From NCBI RefSeq assembly GCF_001908725.1, contig NZ_CP018725.1:1488001-1552000 (forward strand): a DNA stretch of 64,000 bases. The letters run 5' to 3'. Under the pieces are notes generated by a model. It made no database searches. It was not told the DNA's origin and saw only the letters and a program-made list of their open reading frames with translations. Both the position numbers and the translations under genes were made by a program. The stretch is from Xanthomonas vesicatoria ATCC 35937. Its GTDB lineage: Bacteria > Pseudomonadota > Gammaproteobacteria > Xanthomonadales > Xanthomonadaceae. Shown piece after piece: positions 28,333-37,791 of the stretch (within the stretch, counting starts at the first letter, position 1; every line of letters begins with the position of its first letter).

Positions 28333-28755
28333 TCATGGGCGCTCGAGGACGCGATACATCAGCATTCCCGCAAGCATCGCGGGCACGAACCACAAGGCCT
28401 CCACTGCGCCCGTTCCCAGGCCGGCGAGCGCAGGTCCCGGGCAATAGCCGGCAAGGCCCCAACCGATTCCGAACAGGCCCGCGCCGATCAGCAATCTGCG
28501 GTCGACCGGCCGCGCCTTGGCTAGGTGAAACGTCTCCGCAAGCATTGGCGCGCCGCGCCGTAGAACGAAGCGGAACGACACTGCGGTGGTCGCAACGGCG
28601 CTGCCGAGAACCAGAATCAGCGATGGATCGAAGTTGCCGAACACGTCGAGAAAGCCAAGCACGCGGCGTGCGTCGGTCATGCCGGACATTGCCAGCCCCA
28701 GCCCGAACAGCGCGCCCGACACCAGGGCGGCAAACCAACGTTTCTTCATCGTCAT
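28333..28755 (-). CDS. YeeE/YedE-family sulfur-compound channel, second half
   Basis: 140 residues with about four membrane helices. The motif GYCPGPALAGLGTG contains the conserved Cys of the YeeE/YedE/PmpB-type proteins that move thiosulfate or other sulfur species. It pairs with the next gene, the other half-size family member, and the ATGA overlap (28752-28755) indicates translational coupling. Together they would form one transporter in the BigR regulon. Confidence 0.85.
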   Translation of the reverse strand: MTMKKRWFAALVSGALFGLGLAMSGMTDARRVLGFLDVFGNFDPSLILVLGSAVATTAVSFRFVLRRGAPMLAETFHLAKARPVDRRLLIGAGLFGIGWGLAGYCPGPALAGLGTGAVEALWFVPAMLAGMLMYRVLERP

Positions 28756-29165
28756 GTCCAGAGGTGACGTACGGCGAACGTTGTCGCCATCGCAGTCGCC
28801 ATGAAGGTAAGGACTGCAGCCAGCGAGCGCAGGGAAAAAAGACTGAGCCCGCAGACGCCGTGACCGCTGGTGCAGCCATTGCCCATGCGGGTGCCCAGGC
28901 CTACCAGTACACCGGCAACGACCAGCCCGAGGCGAGGATGATCAGTGCGTGGCTGCAATGCCCCGGGAACCAGTGTCATATACAGGCCTGCGGCAGCGAT
29001 CAAGCCAAGCAGGAACATCGCCCGCCACGCCACCTCCCCTGTCTTCGGAAACAGCAATCCGGCCAGAATTCCGCTGACGCCCGCGATACGCCCATTGAGC
29101 CAAAGCAGAAGTGTTGCGGACAGACCAATCAGTACGCCACCGGAAAGGGTCGTCAGCCATGTCAT
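28752..29165 (-). CDS. YeeE/YedE-family sulfur-compound channel, first half
   Basis: 137 residues with about four membrane helices. The signature GNGCTSGHGVCGLS carries the conserved cysteines of the PmpA-type half transporter. It overlaps both neighbours by ATGA (29162-29165 and 28752-28755), so it is in one operon with the persulfide dioxygenase. Confidence 0.87.
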   Translation of the reverse strand: MTWLTTLSGGVLIGLSATLLLWLNGRIAGVSGILAGLLFPKTGEVAWRAMFLLGLIAAAGLYMTLVPGALQPRTDHPRLGLVVAGVLVGLGTRMGNGCTSGHGVCGLSLFSLRSLAAVLTFMATAMATTFAVRHLWT

Positions 29166-30043
29166 GGTGCCTCGGCTCCCAACTGGTTCATGGGAAGCCG
29201 CAAGTACTGGATGCCATTGGCGCTCGGCGCGGGCAACTCGCCGGCCCGGATATTCACCTGCAAGGACGGAAGAATCAGCTTGGGCGCTGCCAGGGTGGCA
29301 TCGCGCTCCGTTCTCATCTTTACGAATGCTGCTTCGTCTGTCCCACCGCCAACATGCACATTACGCTGCGCTTGTTCCTGGAGCGAACTTTGCGCGCGCG
29401 CCTGGCGCCCGGCAGACGGATAGTCATGGCACAAGAACAGGCGCGTGTCAGGCGGAAAATCCAATAGCGTTTGGATGGACCGGTACAACTTGCGCGCATC
29501 GCCACCGGGGAAATCCACCCGTGCGGTACCTGTTTCGGGAGCAAACACCGTGTCGCCCACGAACGCCGCATCGCCGATGAGATAGGTGAGGCTGTCATCG
29601 GTGTGGCCTGGCGTGGCGATCGCACGCGCCTGAAGTTCGCCGATTGCAAACGTTTCTCCATCGGCGAGCAATTGGTCGAATTGCCGGCCATCTGTCGCAA
29701 ACCCGGGCTCAAGCCCGAACAGTGCCTTGAAGCGCTCCTGCACGCGGGTAATGCCGTGTCCGATGGCCACCCGCGCCCCGGTCTTGCGCTTGAGGTAGGC
29801 CGCAGCGGTCAGGTGATCGGCGTGCGCATGGGTCTCCAGGATCCAGTCCACGCTCAGCGCGTGTTCGTCCACGAATGCAAGCACGCGATCTGCCGATACG
29901 GTCGACGTCCGTGCCTGGGCTGGGTCGTAGTCCAATACAGGGTCGACAATGGCCGCACGCCCGCCGTCATGGTCATACACCACATGCGTGAAGGTCGATG
30001 TTGCTGAATCGTAGAAGCTTTCGACTTGCGGATTCATCCACAT
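29162..30043 (-). CDS. Persulfide dioxygenase-like metallo-beta-lactamase protein (Blh-type)
   Basis: 293 residues. The metallo-beta-lactamase fold has the metal motif THAHADHLTAA, a later GHTDDS, FVGDT and HDYPS. This matches the ETHE1/Blh persulfide dioxygenases that oxidise glutathione persulfide to sulfite. In Xylella and Agrobacterium, Blh is reported as a fusion with a DUF442 phosphatase-like domain; here that domain is a separate gene in the other arm (31285-31719). The start could also be the Met two codons later. Transcription is divergent from bigR. Confidence 0.88.
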   Translation of the reverse strand: MWMNPQVESFYDSATSTFTHVVYDHDGGRAAIVDPVLDYDPAQARTSTVSADRVLAFVDEHALSVDWILETHAHADHLTAAAYLKRKTGARVAIGHGITRVQERFKALFGLEPGFATDGRQFDQLLADGETFAIGELQARAIATPGHTDDSLTYLIGDAAFVGDTVFAPETGTARVDFPGGDARKLYRSIQTLLDFPPDTRLFLCHDYPSAGRQARAQSSLQEQAQRNVHVGGGTDEAAFVKMRTERDATLAAPKLILPSLQVNIRAGELPAPSANGIQYLRLPMNQLGAEAP

Positions 30044-30057
30044 CTGCTTGCTCTTTT

Positions 30058-30096
30058 ATTTAGGTTGTCCTAAATTAGTTTTTTCAACACTAATTT
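30058..30096. promoter_or_regulatory. AT-rich inverted repeats, candidate BigR operators
   Basis: Two inverted repeats lie between the divergent promoters: ATTTAG-GTTGTC-CTAAAT (30058-30075) and AAATTAG-11 bases-CTAATTT (30072-30096). They overlap each other. BigR is known to bind AT-rich palindromes near its own promoter. The assignment is by position and base composition. Confidence 0.7.
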
Positions 30097-30122
30097 TCAA
30101 GCGATTTCTAAAATAAGCAGCC

Positions 30123-30467
30123 ATGAGCCGTTCACAGAAGAAAAAAAGGACGATCCCGTCGCCCGAAGAGATGTTGCGCTATGCCGATGAGGCGGCAGCG
30201 TTGCTCAAGGCGCTAGCGCATCCGGCACGCCTGCTTGTGCTGTGCCAACTTGTCGAAGGCGAATCCTCGGTCGGAGACCTGCAACCGATCACAGGCTTGA
30301 GCATGTCTGCGCTCTCGCAACACCTGGCGGTCCTGCGCGAGATGGCCCTTGTCACCACGCGCCGCGAGTCGCAGACCATCTACTACGCGCTTGCCGAGGG
30401 CCCGGCTGTCAGCGTCATCGATGCGTTGTGCGCCGCTTACTGCGGCAGCCAGAACTCCAGTCAATGA
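30123..30467 (+). CDS. bigR: Persulfide-sensing ArsR-family repressor BigR
   Basis: 114 residues. A winged helix-turn-helix with the recognition helix SMSALSQHLAVLREMALV. Cys41 and Cys107 match the two redox cysteines known as Cys42 and Cys108 in Xylella BigR, where a persulfide or disulfide relieves repression. There is also a Cys at 103. The N-terminus is Lys-rich. It overlaps the next gene by ATGA (30464-30467). It should repress both arms of the regulon from the intervening operators. Confidence 0.92.
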   Translation: MSRSQKKKRTIPSPEEMLRYADEAAALLKALAHPARLLVLCQLVEGESSVGDLQPITGLSMSALSQHLAVLREMALVTTRRESQTIYYALAEGPAVSVIDALCAAYCGSQNSSQ

Positions 30468-31249
30468 CTTCCCTGCAATTCCTACTGGGCGCACTTTCGG
30501 GAGTCGCAGTCGGGTTCACCCTCGGACTGGTCGGCGGCGGCGGCTCGATCCTGGCGGTGCCGCTGATGGTCTATCTGGTGGGTGTGCAGAACCCACACCT
30601 GGCGATCGGAACCAGTGCACTCGCTGTCGCGGCCAACGCGCTGATCGGGCTGACCAATCATGCTCGCAAGCACAACGTCAAATGGCGTTGCGCGTCCGCA
30701 TTTGCGACAGCCGGCGTCGTGGGCGCATGGTTCGGCGCCATGTTGGGCAAGGCGATGGATGGGCAACGGTTGCTCGCCCTGTTTGCCCTGCTGATGCTGG
30801 CCGTGGCCGGCATGATGGTGCGCTCGCGCGGCCGTGAAGGTGACCCTTCGGTGATATTCAACCGTAGCAATGCGCCGAAGCTGCTGGGGTCCGGTGCGGC
30901 CACTGGCTTGCTCTCGGGCTTCTTTGGGATCGGTGGCGGCTTTCTCGTGGTTCCTGGGCTTATCGCGTCGACCGGCATGCCGATTCTGTTCGCGGTCGGT
31001 TCCTCGCTCGTGGCGGTGGCTGCGTTTGGCCTGACAACGGCGGTGAGTTATGCGAGCTCCGGCTTGGTTGCCTGGTCTTTAGCTGGAGTCTTCATCGGCG
31101 GCGGGGCGATCGGCAGTCTGTTTGGCGCGCGTCTGGCCGCGCGTCTGGCCCACCGCAACGGCGTCCTCAATCTCGTGCTCGCCGGTCTGATCGTGGTTGT
31201 CGCGTTCTACATGTTGTTTCGTGCTGCCAGTGCATTCGGCTGGCTTTAA
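30464..31249 (+). CDS. TauE/SafE-family sulfite exporter
   Basis: 261 residues starting at the ATG that overlaps the bigR stop. Eight or so membrane helices. The family glycine motifs are visible twice: LGLVGGGGSILAVPLMVYLVG and SGFFGIGGGFLVVPGLI. It probably exports sulfite made by the persulfide dioxygenase. It belongs to the bigR transcription unit. Confidence 0.9.
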   Translation: MTSLQFLLGALSGVAVGFTLGLVGGGGSILAVPLMVYLVGVQNPHLAIGTSALAVAANALIGLTNHARKHNVKWRCASAFATAGVVGAWFGAMLGKAMDGQRLLALFALLMLAVAGMMVRSRGREGDPSVIFNRSNAPKLLGSGAATGLLSGFFGIGGGFLVVPGLIASTGMPILFAVGSSLVAVAAFGLTTAVSYASSGLVAWSLAGVFIGGGAIGSLFGARLAARLAHRNGVLNLVLAGLIVVVAFYMLFRAASAFGWL

Positions 31250-31284
31250 CCACCATTCCCCTGCGTGCCGCCGGAAACCTACCG

Positions 31285-31719
31285 ATGACCACCTTTCTGC
31301 TTTTCGCCGAAGGCCACTACGCCAGCGGCCAACCGACGCGGCTTCAATTGGCTGAACTTGCCAGCAAGGATGTGCGCACGGTGATCAACCTGCGCCCGCC
31401 GGAGGAGCCGGTGGACTACGAAGAGGCAGGTGAAGCTGACCGGCTTGGCCTGCGTTATGTCACGCTTCCGATCGCCAACGCCGGCGACCTTGACCACGCG
31501 CGCGTACAGACGTTCGGCCGACTGCTCGATCAGGCGCGCACCGAGGGTGCCGTGCTGATCCACTGCGCCAGCGCAAACCGCGTCGGCGCGATGGTTGCGC
31601 TCGACCAGGTGCTCAACCGAGGAACACCGCTTGCCACCGCACTCGAGCGTGGACGCGCTGCCGGCCTGAAGGCACTGGAACCGGCGGTGATCGCGCTTGC
31701 TCAGCAGCAGGATGCGTAA
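31285..31719 (+). CDS. DUF442/beta-lactamase-hydrolase phosphatase-like domain protein
   Basis: 144 residues. The tyrosine-phosphatase-type signature HCASANRVG is visible, and the N-terminus FAEGHYASGQPTRLQLAELA is typical of the DUF442 domain. In Blh fusions this domain has been linked to rhodanese-like or phosphatase-like chemistry in the sulfide pathway. Here it is free-standing and the last gene of the bigR arm, about 35 bases after the exporter. Confidence 0.85.
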   Translation: MTTFLLFAEGHYASGQPTRLQLAELASKDVRTVINLRPPEEPVDYEEAGEADRLGLRYVTLPIANAGDLDHARVQTFGRLLDQARTEGAVLIHCASANRVGAMVALDQVLNRGTPLATALERGRAAGLKALEPAVIALAQQQDA

Positions 31720-32015
31720 CCCTGACACCGCGTTGGAGAGCCGCTGATGATTCGGTGGTCATGGCGTCGCTGCATTTTCGACAAAAAGCCGTGCGGCGAA
31801 GGACTTCGCGTGTCTGGATCCGGCACCACCGCCATGGCCTTCATGCCAGAGCAACTGGGCGCGTCGATACCGAACAGCGGTAACCGTCGCGCTGGCGACC
31901 GGTCCAAGGAGTAGCCTCCATGGGGTGATCGCAGCCCCATCGGTTGCGCGGTCATCATCACGCAACGCAAGCGCGGCAGGCTGCGGCTACCCCCTCCTTC
32001 GCCTGCTGGATTGCA

Positions 32016-34433
32016 ATGGATTCGATGTCCTGCCCGCGCGTGCGCCATTCGGCCACGCTTGCCTTGCTCCTGGTGCCGCTGACCTCTCACGCATACGCCC
32101 AACAGGTCCCCGACGGCGCCGCACCATCCGCGCCGCTTGCAGACAGCAATGGCAATGGCAATGGCGAGCAAGTCTCCACGCTGGATCAGGTGCAGGTGGT
32201 CGGCCAGGCGATGACCTATTCCAAGACCACGGTGAGCAAGGAGATGCTGGACCGCCAGTTCGTGCTGGGCAGTGTCAACGACGCGCTCAACGAGTTGCCA
32301 GGCGTGGTGGTCACCGAAGCCGATGCATTCGGCTCGTCCGATTGGGGCACGCAGATCAGCATGCGTGGTTTCGTCAGCAACCGCGATACCCAGCAGATCG
32401 GCACCACCGTCGATGGCGTGCCCAACGGTGGATCGGCTTATGGCGGCGGCTCCAAGGCCAACCGCTTCATCGACATGCCGGACCTGGAAACGGTGGAGGT
32501 GAGCCAGGGCACTGCGGATATCGCCTCGCGCTCAAACGAAGCGTTGGGCGGCACACTGAACTACCTCACCGGCGAGCCGCTGGAAGAACAGCGTGTGCGG
32601 GTGATCGGCGGTATCGGCGACAACCAGGCGCGCAAGTATTACGCGCGCTACGACACCGGCCTGTTGGGCGGCAACACGCGTGCCTGGATCAGTGGCTCGT
32701 CGGCGCGCAACGACGACTGGATCGACGGTAGCGGCCACACCAGCCGCGATCATCTGGCCGGCAAGTTCGTCAGCACCTTGGACAAGTGGACCTTGAGCGG
32801 CTATCTGTCCTACGACGATGCCGACGAGTCCGAATACACCAGCGTGACGCCCGAGCAGTTCGCACGCGATCCCGAACACGACTTGCTGACAGGCAGGCTC
32901 ACCGGCATTCCCTACCTGGACCAGAACTACCGCTCCGGCTCGCGCGCATTGCGCAAGAACACGTTTGGCTACCTGCGCGGCGCCTTCGACGGCGGCAACG
33001 GCATCAAGGCCACGCTCACCGGCTACGCGCATCGCATGCAAGGCCGTGGCGACTGGATTCCGCCGTATCTGGTGGACGTCACCAACGATGGGGCCGGTGC
33101 GCCGGAATCGGAGGCGCGCGGCGGCAACACCGTGTATGGCGGCAGCGATCTGGGCAAGTTGTATTACCTGACCCCGGGCGGCGCAGCCGCGACCATGCTG
33201 GCTGGTTGCGCCGGCAGCGATGCGCTGCCGGCCGAATCCAACCCGGCCTGCTATCCGGCCGGCTCGGTGCCGGTGCAGTCGTATCGCCACAGCCACTACG
33301 ACAACCACCGCGCCGGCGCGATGGCCGATGTGGAATGGCGCGCGGATCTGGGCGCCATCGACAACACCGTGCGCGCCGGTGCGTGGCTGGAGCGCTACGA
33401 CCGTAGCGTCACCCGCGACTGGCATCGCCTGCTCAACGTCGGCACCAATATCGGCTTCGATCATCAGCCGTACTGGGTGCAGTTCAAGGACGACTACCAG
33501 ACCGACGAGCAGATGTATTACGTCGAGGACGTGATGCGCTACGGCGCCCTCGCCTGGCGCGTGGGCCTCAAGCAGTTCTTCGTCGACCAGACCCGCGACC
33601 GCCGCATCGGCGATGCGCAGCATGTGGAGTCGGATTCACATTCAGACCCGCTGCTGTCGGCCGGCCTGACCTGGACCACCCCGGTGCAGGGCCTGGAAGC
33701 CTTTGGCGGGTATTCGCAGAACTTCGCCGCGATTCCCTCCGGTGTGCTCGGCGAAACCGACCCGGTCGCGCTGAGCCGGGTGCAGCCGGAGACCGCCGAC
33801 AACGTCGAACTCGGCCTGCGCCTGAGCCGCTGGCCATTGACCGGCAGCGTCACGCTCTACGACATCCGCTTCGACAACCGCATCGTGTATGTGCCGGCCA
33901 ACTTCGTCACCGGTATCGACTACCTGGGCGAGACCGACGGCGTGTACGAGAACTTCGGTGGCGTGCATGCGCGCGGCGTGGAAGCGGCGCTGGGCTACGG
34001 TTGGGACAACGGCTGGCGCATCAATGGCGCCTACACCTACAACAAGGCCGATTACCTGGGCAGCGGCGATGCCGCGCGCGATACCGCGCTGGAGATCACG
34101 CCCGGCGCGCAGGTGATCGGCCAGCCGCGCAACACCGTGGTGGTGTCGGCGGACTGGCGCGGGCAGGCATGGCGCTTCGGTGTGTCCGGTCGTTATCTGG
34201 GCAAGCGCTATCTGGACGCCTCCAACCGCGCCGCACTCGATGGGGTGACCACCTTCAACGCGAATCTGGGCGTGGAGTTGTCGCAGCTATCGGCGCAGCT
34301 CAAGGGGCTGCAACTGGCGCTCACTGTCAGCAACCTCACCGACAAGCGCTATCTGGAAGGCGTGGACGGCAGCGACAGTGCCTTCATCGCCGCACCGCGC
34401 ACGGTCGGGCTGACGCTGACGCTGGATCTGTAA
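32016..34433 (+). CDS. TonB-dependent outer-membrane receptor paired with phospholipase C
   Basis: 805 residues from the ATG at 32016, chosen to give a signal peptide (MDSMSCPRVRHSATLALLLV, ending near HAYAQ). The TonB box region is STLDQVQVVG, the plug domain runs to about residue 200, and the beta-barrel ends in the aromatic-poor but typical GLTLTLDL. The plug contains SMRGFVSNRDTQQIG. A short in-frame repeat (AATGGC)n encodes SNGNGNG after the signal peptide. The substrate is unknown. It is followed by a phospholipase C gene 76 bases on, which suggests use of phospholipid products or phosphate esters. I saw no Pho box upstream. Confidence 0.88.
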   Translation: MDSMSCPRVRHSATLALLLVPLTSHAYAQQVPDGAAPSAPLADSNGNGNGEQVSTLDQVQVVGQAMTYSKTTVSKEMLDRQFVLGSVNDALNELPGVVVTEADAFGSSDWGTQISMRGFVSNRDTQQIGTTVDGVPNGGSAYGGGSKANRFIDMPDLETVEVSQGTADIASRSNEALGGTLNYLTGEPLEEQRVRVIGGIGDNQARKYYARYDTGLLGGNTRAWISGSSARNDDWIDGSGHTSRDHLAGKFVSTLDKWTLSGYLSYDDADESEYTSVTPEQFARDPEHDLLTGRLTGIPYLDQNYRSGSRALRKNTFGYLRGAFDGGNGIKATLTGYAHRMQGRGDWIPPYLVDVTNDGAGAPESEARGGNTVYGGSDLGKLYYLTPGGAAATMLAGCAGSDALPAESNPACYPAGSVPVQSYRHSHYDNHRAGAMADVEWRADLGAIDNTVRAGAWLERYDRSVTRDWHRLLNVGTNIGFDHQPYWVQFKDDYQTDEQMYYVEDVMRYGALAWRVGLKQFFVDQTRDRRIGDAQHVESDSHSDPLLSAGLTWTTPVQGLEAFGGYSQNFAAIPSGVLGETDPVALSRVQPETADNVELGLRLSRWPLTGSVTLYDIRFDNRIVYVPANFVTGIDYLGETDGVYENFGGVHARGVEAALGYGWDNGWRINGAYTYNKADYLGSGDAARDTALEITPGAQVIGQPRNTVVVSADWRGQAWRFGVSGRYLGKRYLDASNRAALDGVTTFNANLGVELSQLSAQLKGLQLALTVSNLTDKRYLEGVDGSDSAFIAAPRTVGLTLTLDL

Positions 34434-34454
34434 CGGCAACCTGCCATGCTGTGC

Positions 34455-34485
34455 GATGCCCGTAGCGCACACCGGTGCGGGCATC
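34455..34485 (+). terminator. Hairpin between receptor and phospholipase C genes
   Basis: GATGCCCG pairs with CGGGCATC, with a CACCGGTG palindrome inside the loop, followed by CCTTT. It may partly terminate transcription, so the lipase could be expressed at a lower level than the receptor. Confidence 0.5.
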
Positions 34486-34509
34486 CCTTTCGATGCGACG
34501 CGAGTACCC

Positions 34510-36657
34510 ATGATCGACCTGCCCCGCCGCCGTTTGCTGCAAGCCAGCCTGACCAGCGGCGCGGCCGCACTGTTACCCAGCATCGCGCGTGCCGCGGCCA
34601 TCGCGCCGGACCGCCGCAGCGGCACGATGGAAGATCTGCAGCATGTGGTGATCCTGATGCAGGAAAACCGCGCGTTCGACCATTACTTCGGTGCGCTGCC
34701 CGGCGTGCGCGGATTCGGCGATCGCTTTCCGATTCCGGCCCCGCCACTGCCAGGCGCGCCTTCGCGTACGGTGTGGCTGCAGCCCAGCGAAGACGGCATG
34801 CAATGGCTCACCCCATTTGCATTGGACACGGCCGCGCAATTCGGCTTCATGCGCGTCAAGGGCACACCGCACAGCTGGCCGGATGCGCAGCAGGCCTGGG
34901 ACCATGGCCGGCTCGGGCACTGGGCGGCGGCCAAGCACAATCACGCGCTGGGTTACTACGGGCGTGCGGACATTCCCTTCCAGTACGCGCTTGCCGATGC
35001 GTTCACCATCTGCGATGCGTACCACGCCTCGATCCAGACCGGCACCAACTCCAATCGCGTGTTTCTGTGGACCGGCGGCAACGACCCGCAGGCGCGCAAT
35101 GGCGGGCCGGTGATCGGCAACTCGCACGACAACTTTCCGGAACTGGGCGGTTTTGCCGAGCCGTATCGCTGGACCAGCTATGTCGAACAGCTGCAGCGCG
35201 CAGGCGTGAGCTGGCAGATCTACCAGGACATGGCCGACAACTTCACCGACAACCCGCTGGCCGGGTTCGAGACGTTTCGGCAGGCCTACCGCAACGCGAC
35301 GGGGCACGATGCACAGCTGCGCGCGCGTGGCATCAGTACGCGAGGCGTGGAGCAGTTGCGCACGGACGTGGTGGCCGGCCGGCTGCCGTCGGTGAGTTTC
35401 GTCATTGCCGATGCGGCCGGCAGCGAGCATCCGGATCCGTCCAGCCCCGCCCAAGGCGCGGCCTATACCGCGCGCGTGCTGGATGCGCTCACCGCCGATC
35501 CGCAGGTGTGGAGCCGCACGGCATTACTGCTGATGTTCGATGAAAACGACGGCTTCTTCGATCACGTACCGCCGCCTGCGCCGCCGTCGCCGGACCCGCG
35601 CGCGGCGGGCGGCTTTGCCGGCGCCTCCAGCATCGCCACCGACGACGACTACCATCGCCAGCCTGCACCGGGCGAGCAGAAAGTAGATCTTCTCGCGCTG
35701 CGCGGGCGCCCGTACGGGCTTGGCCCGCGTGTCCCAATGTATGTCATTTCGCCATGGAGCCGTGGCGGCTGGGTGGATTCGCAGGTGTACGACCACACCT
35801 CGGTGCTGCGCCTGCTGGAGCGGCGGTTTGGCGTGCAGGCAACGGAGATCACGCCATGGCGGCGTGCGGTGTGTGGCGACCTGACCAATGCGTTCGACTT
35901 CCGCAGCGCCAATGCGCGCCCATTCGTCGCATCGTTGCCCGATGTGGGCGATGCGGCAACACGCGCAGCCGCCCTGCGCGAGCACACGCTGCCGCCGCTG
36001 CCGGCCACCTTGCAGCCGCCCGCGCAACCGTTCGGCGTGCGTCGTTCGCGCGCCGTGCCGTATCGGCCGAGCGTGCAACTGGCACATCTGCCCGAGCGTG
36101 GCGAGGTCCGGCTACGCATGAAAAACCGTGGCGCGGCGGCGGTACTGCATGTCTACGACCGCTACGACCTGGCGGCGATCCCGCGCCGCTACACGGTGGG
36201 TACCGATGCCACGTTGGACGGCGACTGGACCACCTATGATGGTCGGTACGATCTGTGGCTGATCGGCCCGAACGGATTCCATCGTCACTATCGGGGCGAC
36301 CTGAGCGCTGCGTTGTTGCTGGCCGACATCACCCAGGCAGCGGACGACCCGGCTGCGCTGTCGTTGTCACTGCACAACGCCGGAGCCCTGCCGCTCCAGG
36401 TCGCGCTGCAGCCGGCCGCTTATGCGCAGGCGCAACCGCGCGAGCAACTGCAGCTTGCCGGCGGCCAGGCCTGGCAACGCAGCTGGAAGGCGGCAGCCAG
36501 CGGCGGCTGGTACGACTTGTGGATCGAACACGACGGCGCAAGCCAACGGCTGGCCGGTCGCATCGAAACCGGTGTGGACAGCGTCAGCGACCCGGCCATG
36601 GGTGGGCCGGCGCGGCTGCAGCAAGACAGGCCTGTCGTGATCGGCCCACTGGGCTGA
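34510..36657 (+). CDS. Phosphocholine-specific (non-haemolytic-type) phospholipase C
   Basis: 715 residues from the ATG at 34510. The N-terminus is a twin-arginine signal (DLPRRRLLQASLTSG then hydrophobic and ending ARAAA), so it is folded before export. The catalytic domain shows HVVILMQENRAFDHYFG and, later, FDENDGFFDHVPPPAPP, which are the metal and nucleophile motifs of the PlcN/AcpA phosphoesterase family. The C-terminus holds two smaller beta domains typical of bacterial phospholipase C (about 525-715). It hydrolyses phosphatidylcholine-type lipids. The substrate preference is inferred from family. Confidence 0.92.
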   Translation: MIDLPRRRLLQASLTSGAAALLPSIARAAAIAPDRRSGTMEDLQHVVILMQENRAFDHYFGALPGVRGFGDRFPIPAPPLPGAPSRTVWLQPSEDGMQWLTPFALDTAAQFGFMRVKGTPHSWPDAQQAWDHGRLGHWAAAKHNHALGYYGRADIPFQYALADAFTICDAYHASIQTGTNSNRVFLWTGGNDPQARNGGPVIGNSHDNFPELGGFAEPYRWTSYVEQLQRAGVSWQIYQDMADNFTDNPLAGFETFRQAYRNATGHDAQLRARGISTRGVEQLRTDVVAGRLPSVSFVIADAAGSEHPDPSSPAQGAAYTARVLDALTADPQVWSRTALLLMFDENDGFFDHVPPPAPPSPDPRAAGGFAGASSIATDDDYHRQPAPGEQKVDLLALRGRPYGLGPRVPMYVISPWSRGGWVDSQVYDHTSVLRLLERRFGVQATEITPWRRAVCGDLTNAFDFRSANARPFVASLPDVGDAATRAAALREHTLPPLPATLQPPAQPFGVRRSRAVPYRPSVQLAHLPERGEVRLRMKNRGAAAVLHVYDRYDLAAIPRRYTVGTDATLDGDWTTYDGRYDLWLIGPNGFHRHYRGDLSAALLLADITQAADDPAALSLSLHNAGALPLQVALQPAAYAQAQPREQLQLAGGQAWQRSWKAAASGGWYDLWIEHDGASQRLAGRIETGVDSVSDPAMGGPARLQQDRPVVIGPLG

Positions 36658-36727
36658 GCCTTGCGGCTCGGAATGCGGTGGGCGCGCATCTGAGATGTTC
36701 GGCCAGCACGCGCGGGCACCGCTGCGC

Positions 36728-37702
36728 TCAGCGTGCGTCGGCCGTATCCAGCATGCCGATCGTCCCTAACCAGGTTTCCACCAGATGCGGCCATTGCGCG
36801 ATCGGCAGTGTGCCCGCGCGCAGACCGAACGCATGCCCACCTTCGGCATAGAGATGCATTTCTGTCGGTACACCGGCGTGCTGGAGCGCCACGTAGTAGG
36901 CCAGCGACTGACTGACGCCGTCCACGTGATCGTCCTGCGCCTGCAACACAAAGGTCGGCGGCGTTTGGGCGGTGACGGTGATGTCCGGCCGCAGCGACAG
37001 CTGGGTCGGATCGCGCGTGGCGCCATCTTCGTCCTCGTGTGCCCACAGATGGCCCGGGTAGACGGCAATGGCGAAGTCCGGTCGGCAACTCTGCGCGTCG
37101 GACGCGTCCACCGGCGGATACGTGCGCGTTGCAAAGTGGGTGCTGACCGCGGCCACCAGGTGGCCACCGGCTGAAAAGCCGAGCACACCGATCTTGTGCG
37201 GGTCCACGGCCAACTGGTCCGCCTGCGCGCGTACCAGTCCTAGCGCACGCTGTGCATCCTGCAGGGCCGTTTGCACCTTCGGGTAATAGCGGCGGTCGTT
37301 GCGCCAGGTCGGCCCCGAGTTCGGTACGCGGTATTTCAACAGCACGCAGGTGATGCCGCGTGCGGTCAGCCAGTCGCAGATGTCCGTCCCTTCCAGATCC
37401 ATCGCCAGGACCTGATAGCCACCGCCGGGAAAGACCAGCACCGCCGCACCAGTGTTATGACCTTTGGGCGGATAGACCGTCATCGTCGGGCGACTGACGT
37501 CGCTCACCTTTGTCCACGGGAAACGCCCCTCGCCAGTGCCCACCGATTCGGGATTCGGGTGGCGCACCGCGTCTGGTACCGCCCCTGGCCAAAGCGGTAT
37601 CTCCACCTGACCAGGCGCTGGTTGCCAGGCACTAGCAAGTGCAAGCCCGGAAACAAGCAGCAGCACCACTGCCACACACCACTGATACCGCCTGATTTGC
37701 AT
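36728..37702 (-). CDS. Secreted alpha/beta hydrolase (BD-FAE-like esterase)
   Basis: 324 residues with a signal peptide (MQIRRYQWCVAVVLLLVSGL, with a cut near ALAS). The oxyanion motif FPGGGY, nucleophile elbow GFSAGGH, acid DDHVD and His in GGHAFGL give a complete triad. The family includes acetyl-xylan and other carbohydrate esterases, so a plant cell-wall role is possible. The gene converges with the phospholipase gene. Confidence 0.85.
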   Translation of the reverse strand: MQIRRYQWCVAVVLLLVSGLALASAWQPAPGQVEIPLWPGAVPDAVRHPNPESVGTGEGRFPWTKVSDVSRPTMTVYPPKGHNTGAAVLVFPGGGYQVLAMDLEGTDICDWLTARGITCVLLKYRVPNSGPTWRNDRRYYPKVQTALQDAQRALGLVRAQADQLAVDPHKIGVLGFSAGGHLVAAVSTHFATRTYPPVDASDAQSCRPDFAIAVYPGHLWAHEDEDGATRDPTQLSLRPDITVTAQTPPTFVLQAQDDHVDGVSQSLAYYVALQHAGVPTEMHLYAEGGHAFGLRAGTLPIAQWPHLVETWLGTIGMLDTADAR

Positions 37703-37791
37703 TGTCGATCCTCAAGAAGCGGAAGGGAAACGGGAAACATGTCATGGGCGAAGGCGCGACGTGACATGCGGGAGAATCCGAGCCGTTGCAC

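Noticed and set aside
29162..30043. True beta-lactamase or glyoxalase II
   Set aside because: The fold is metallo-beta-lactamase, but the BigR neighbourhood, YeeE/YedE genes and sequence pattern fit the persulfide dioxygenase branch.
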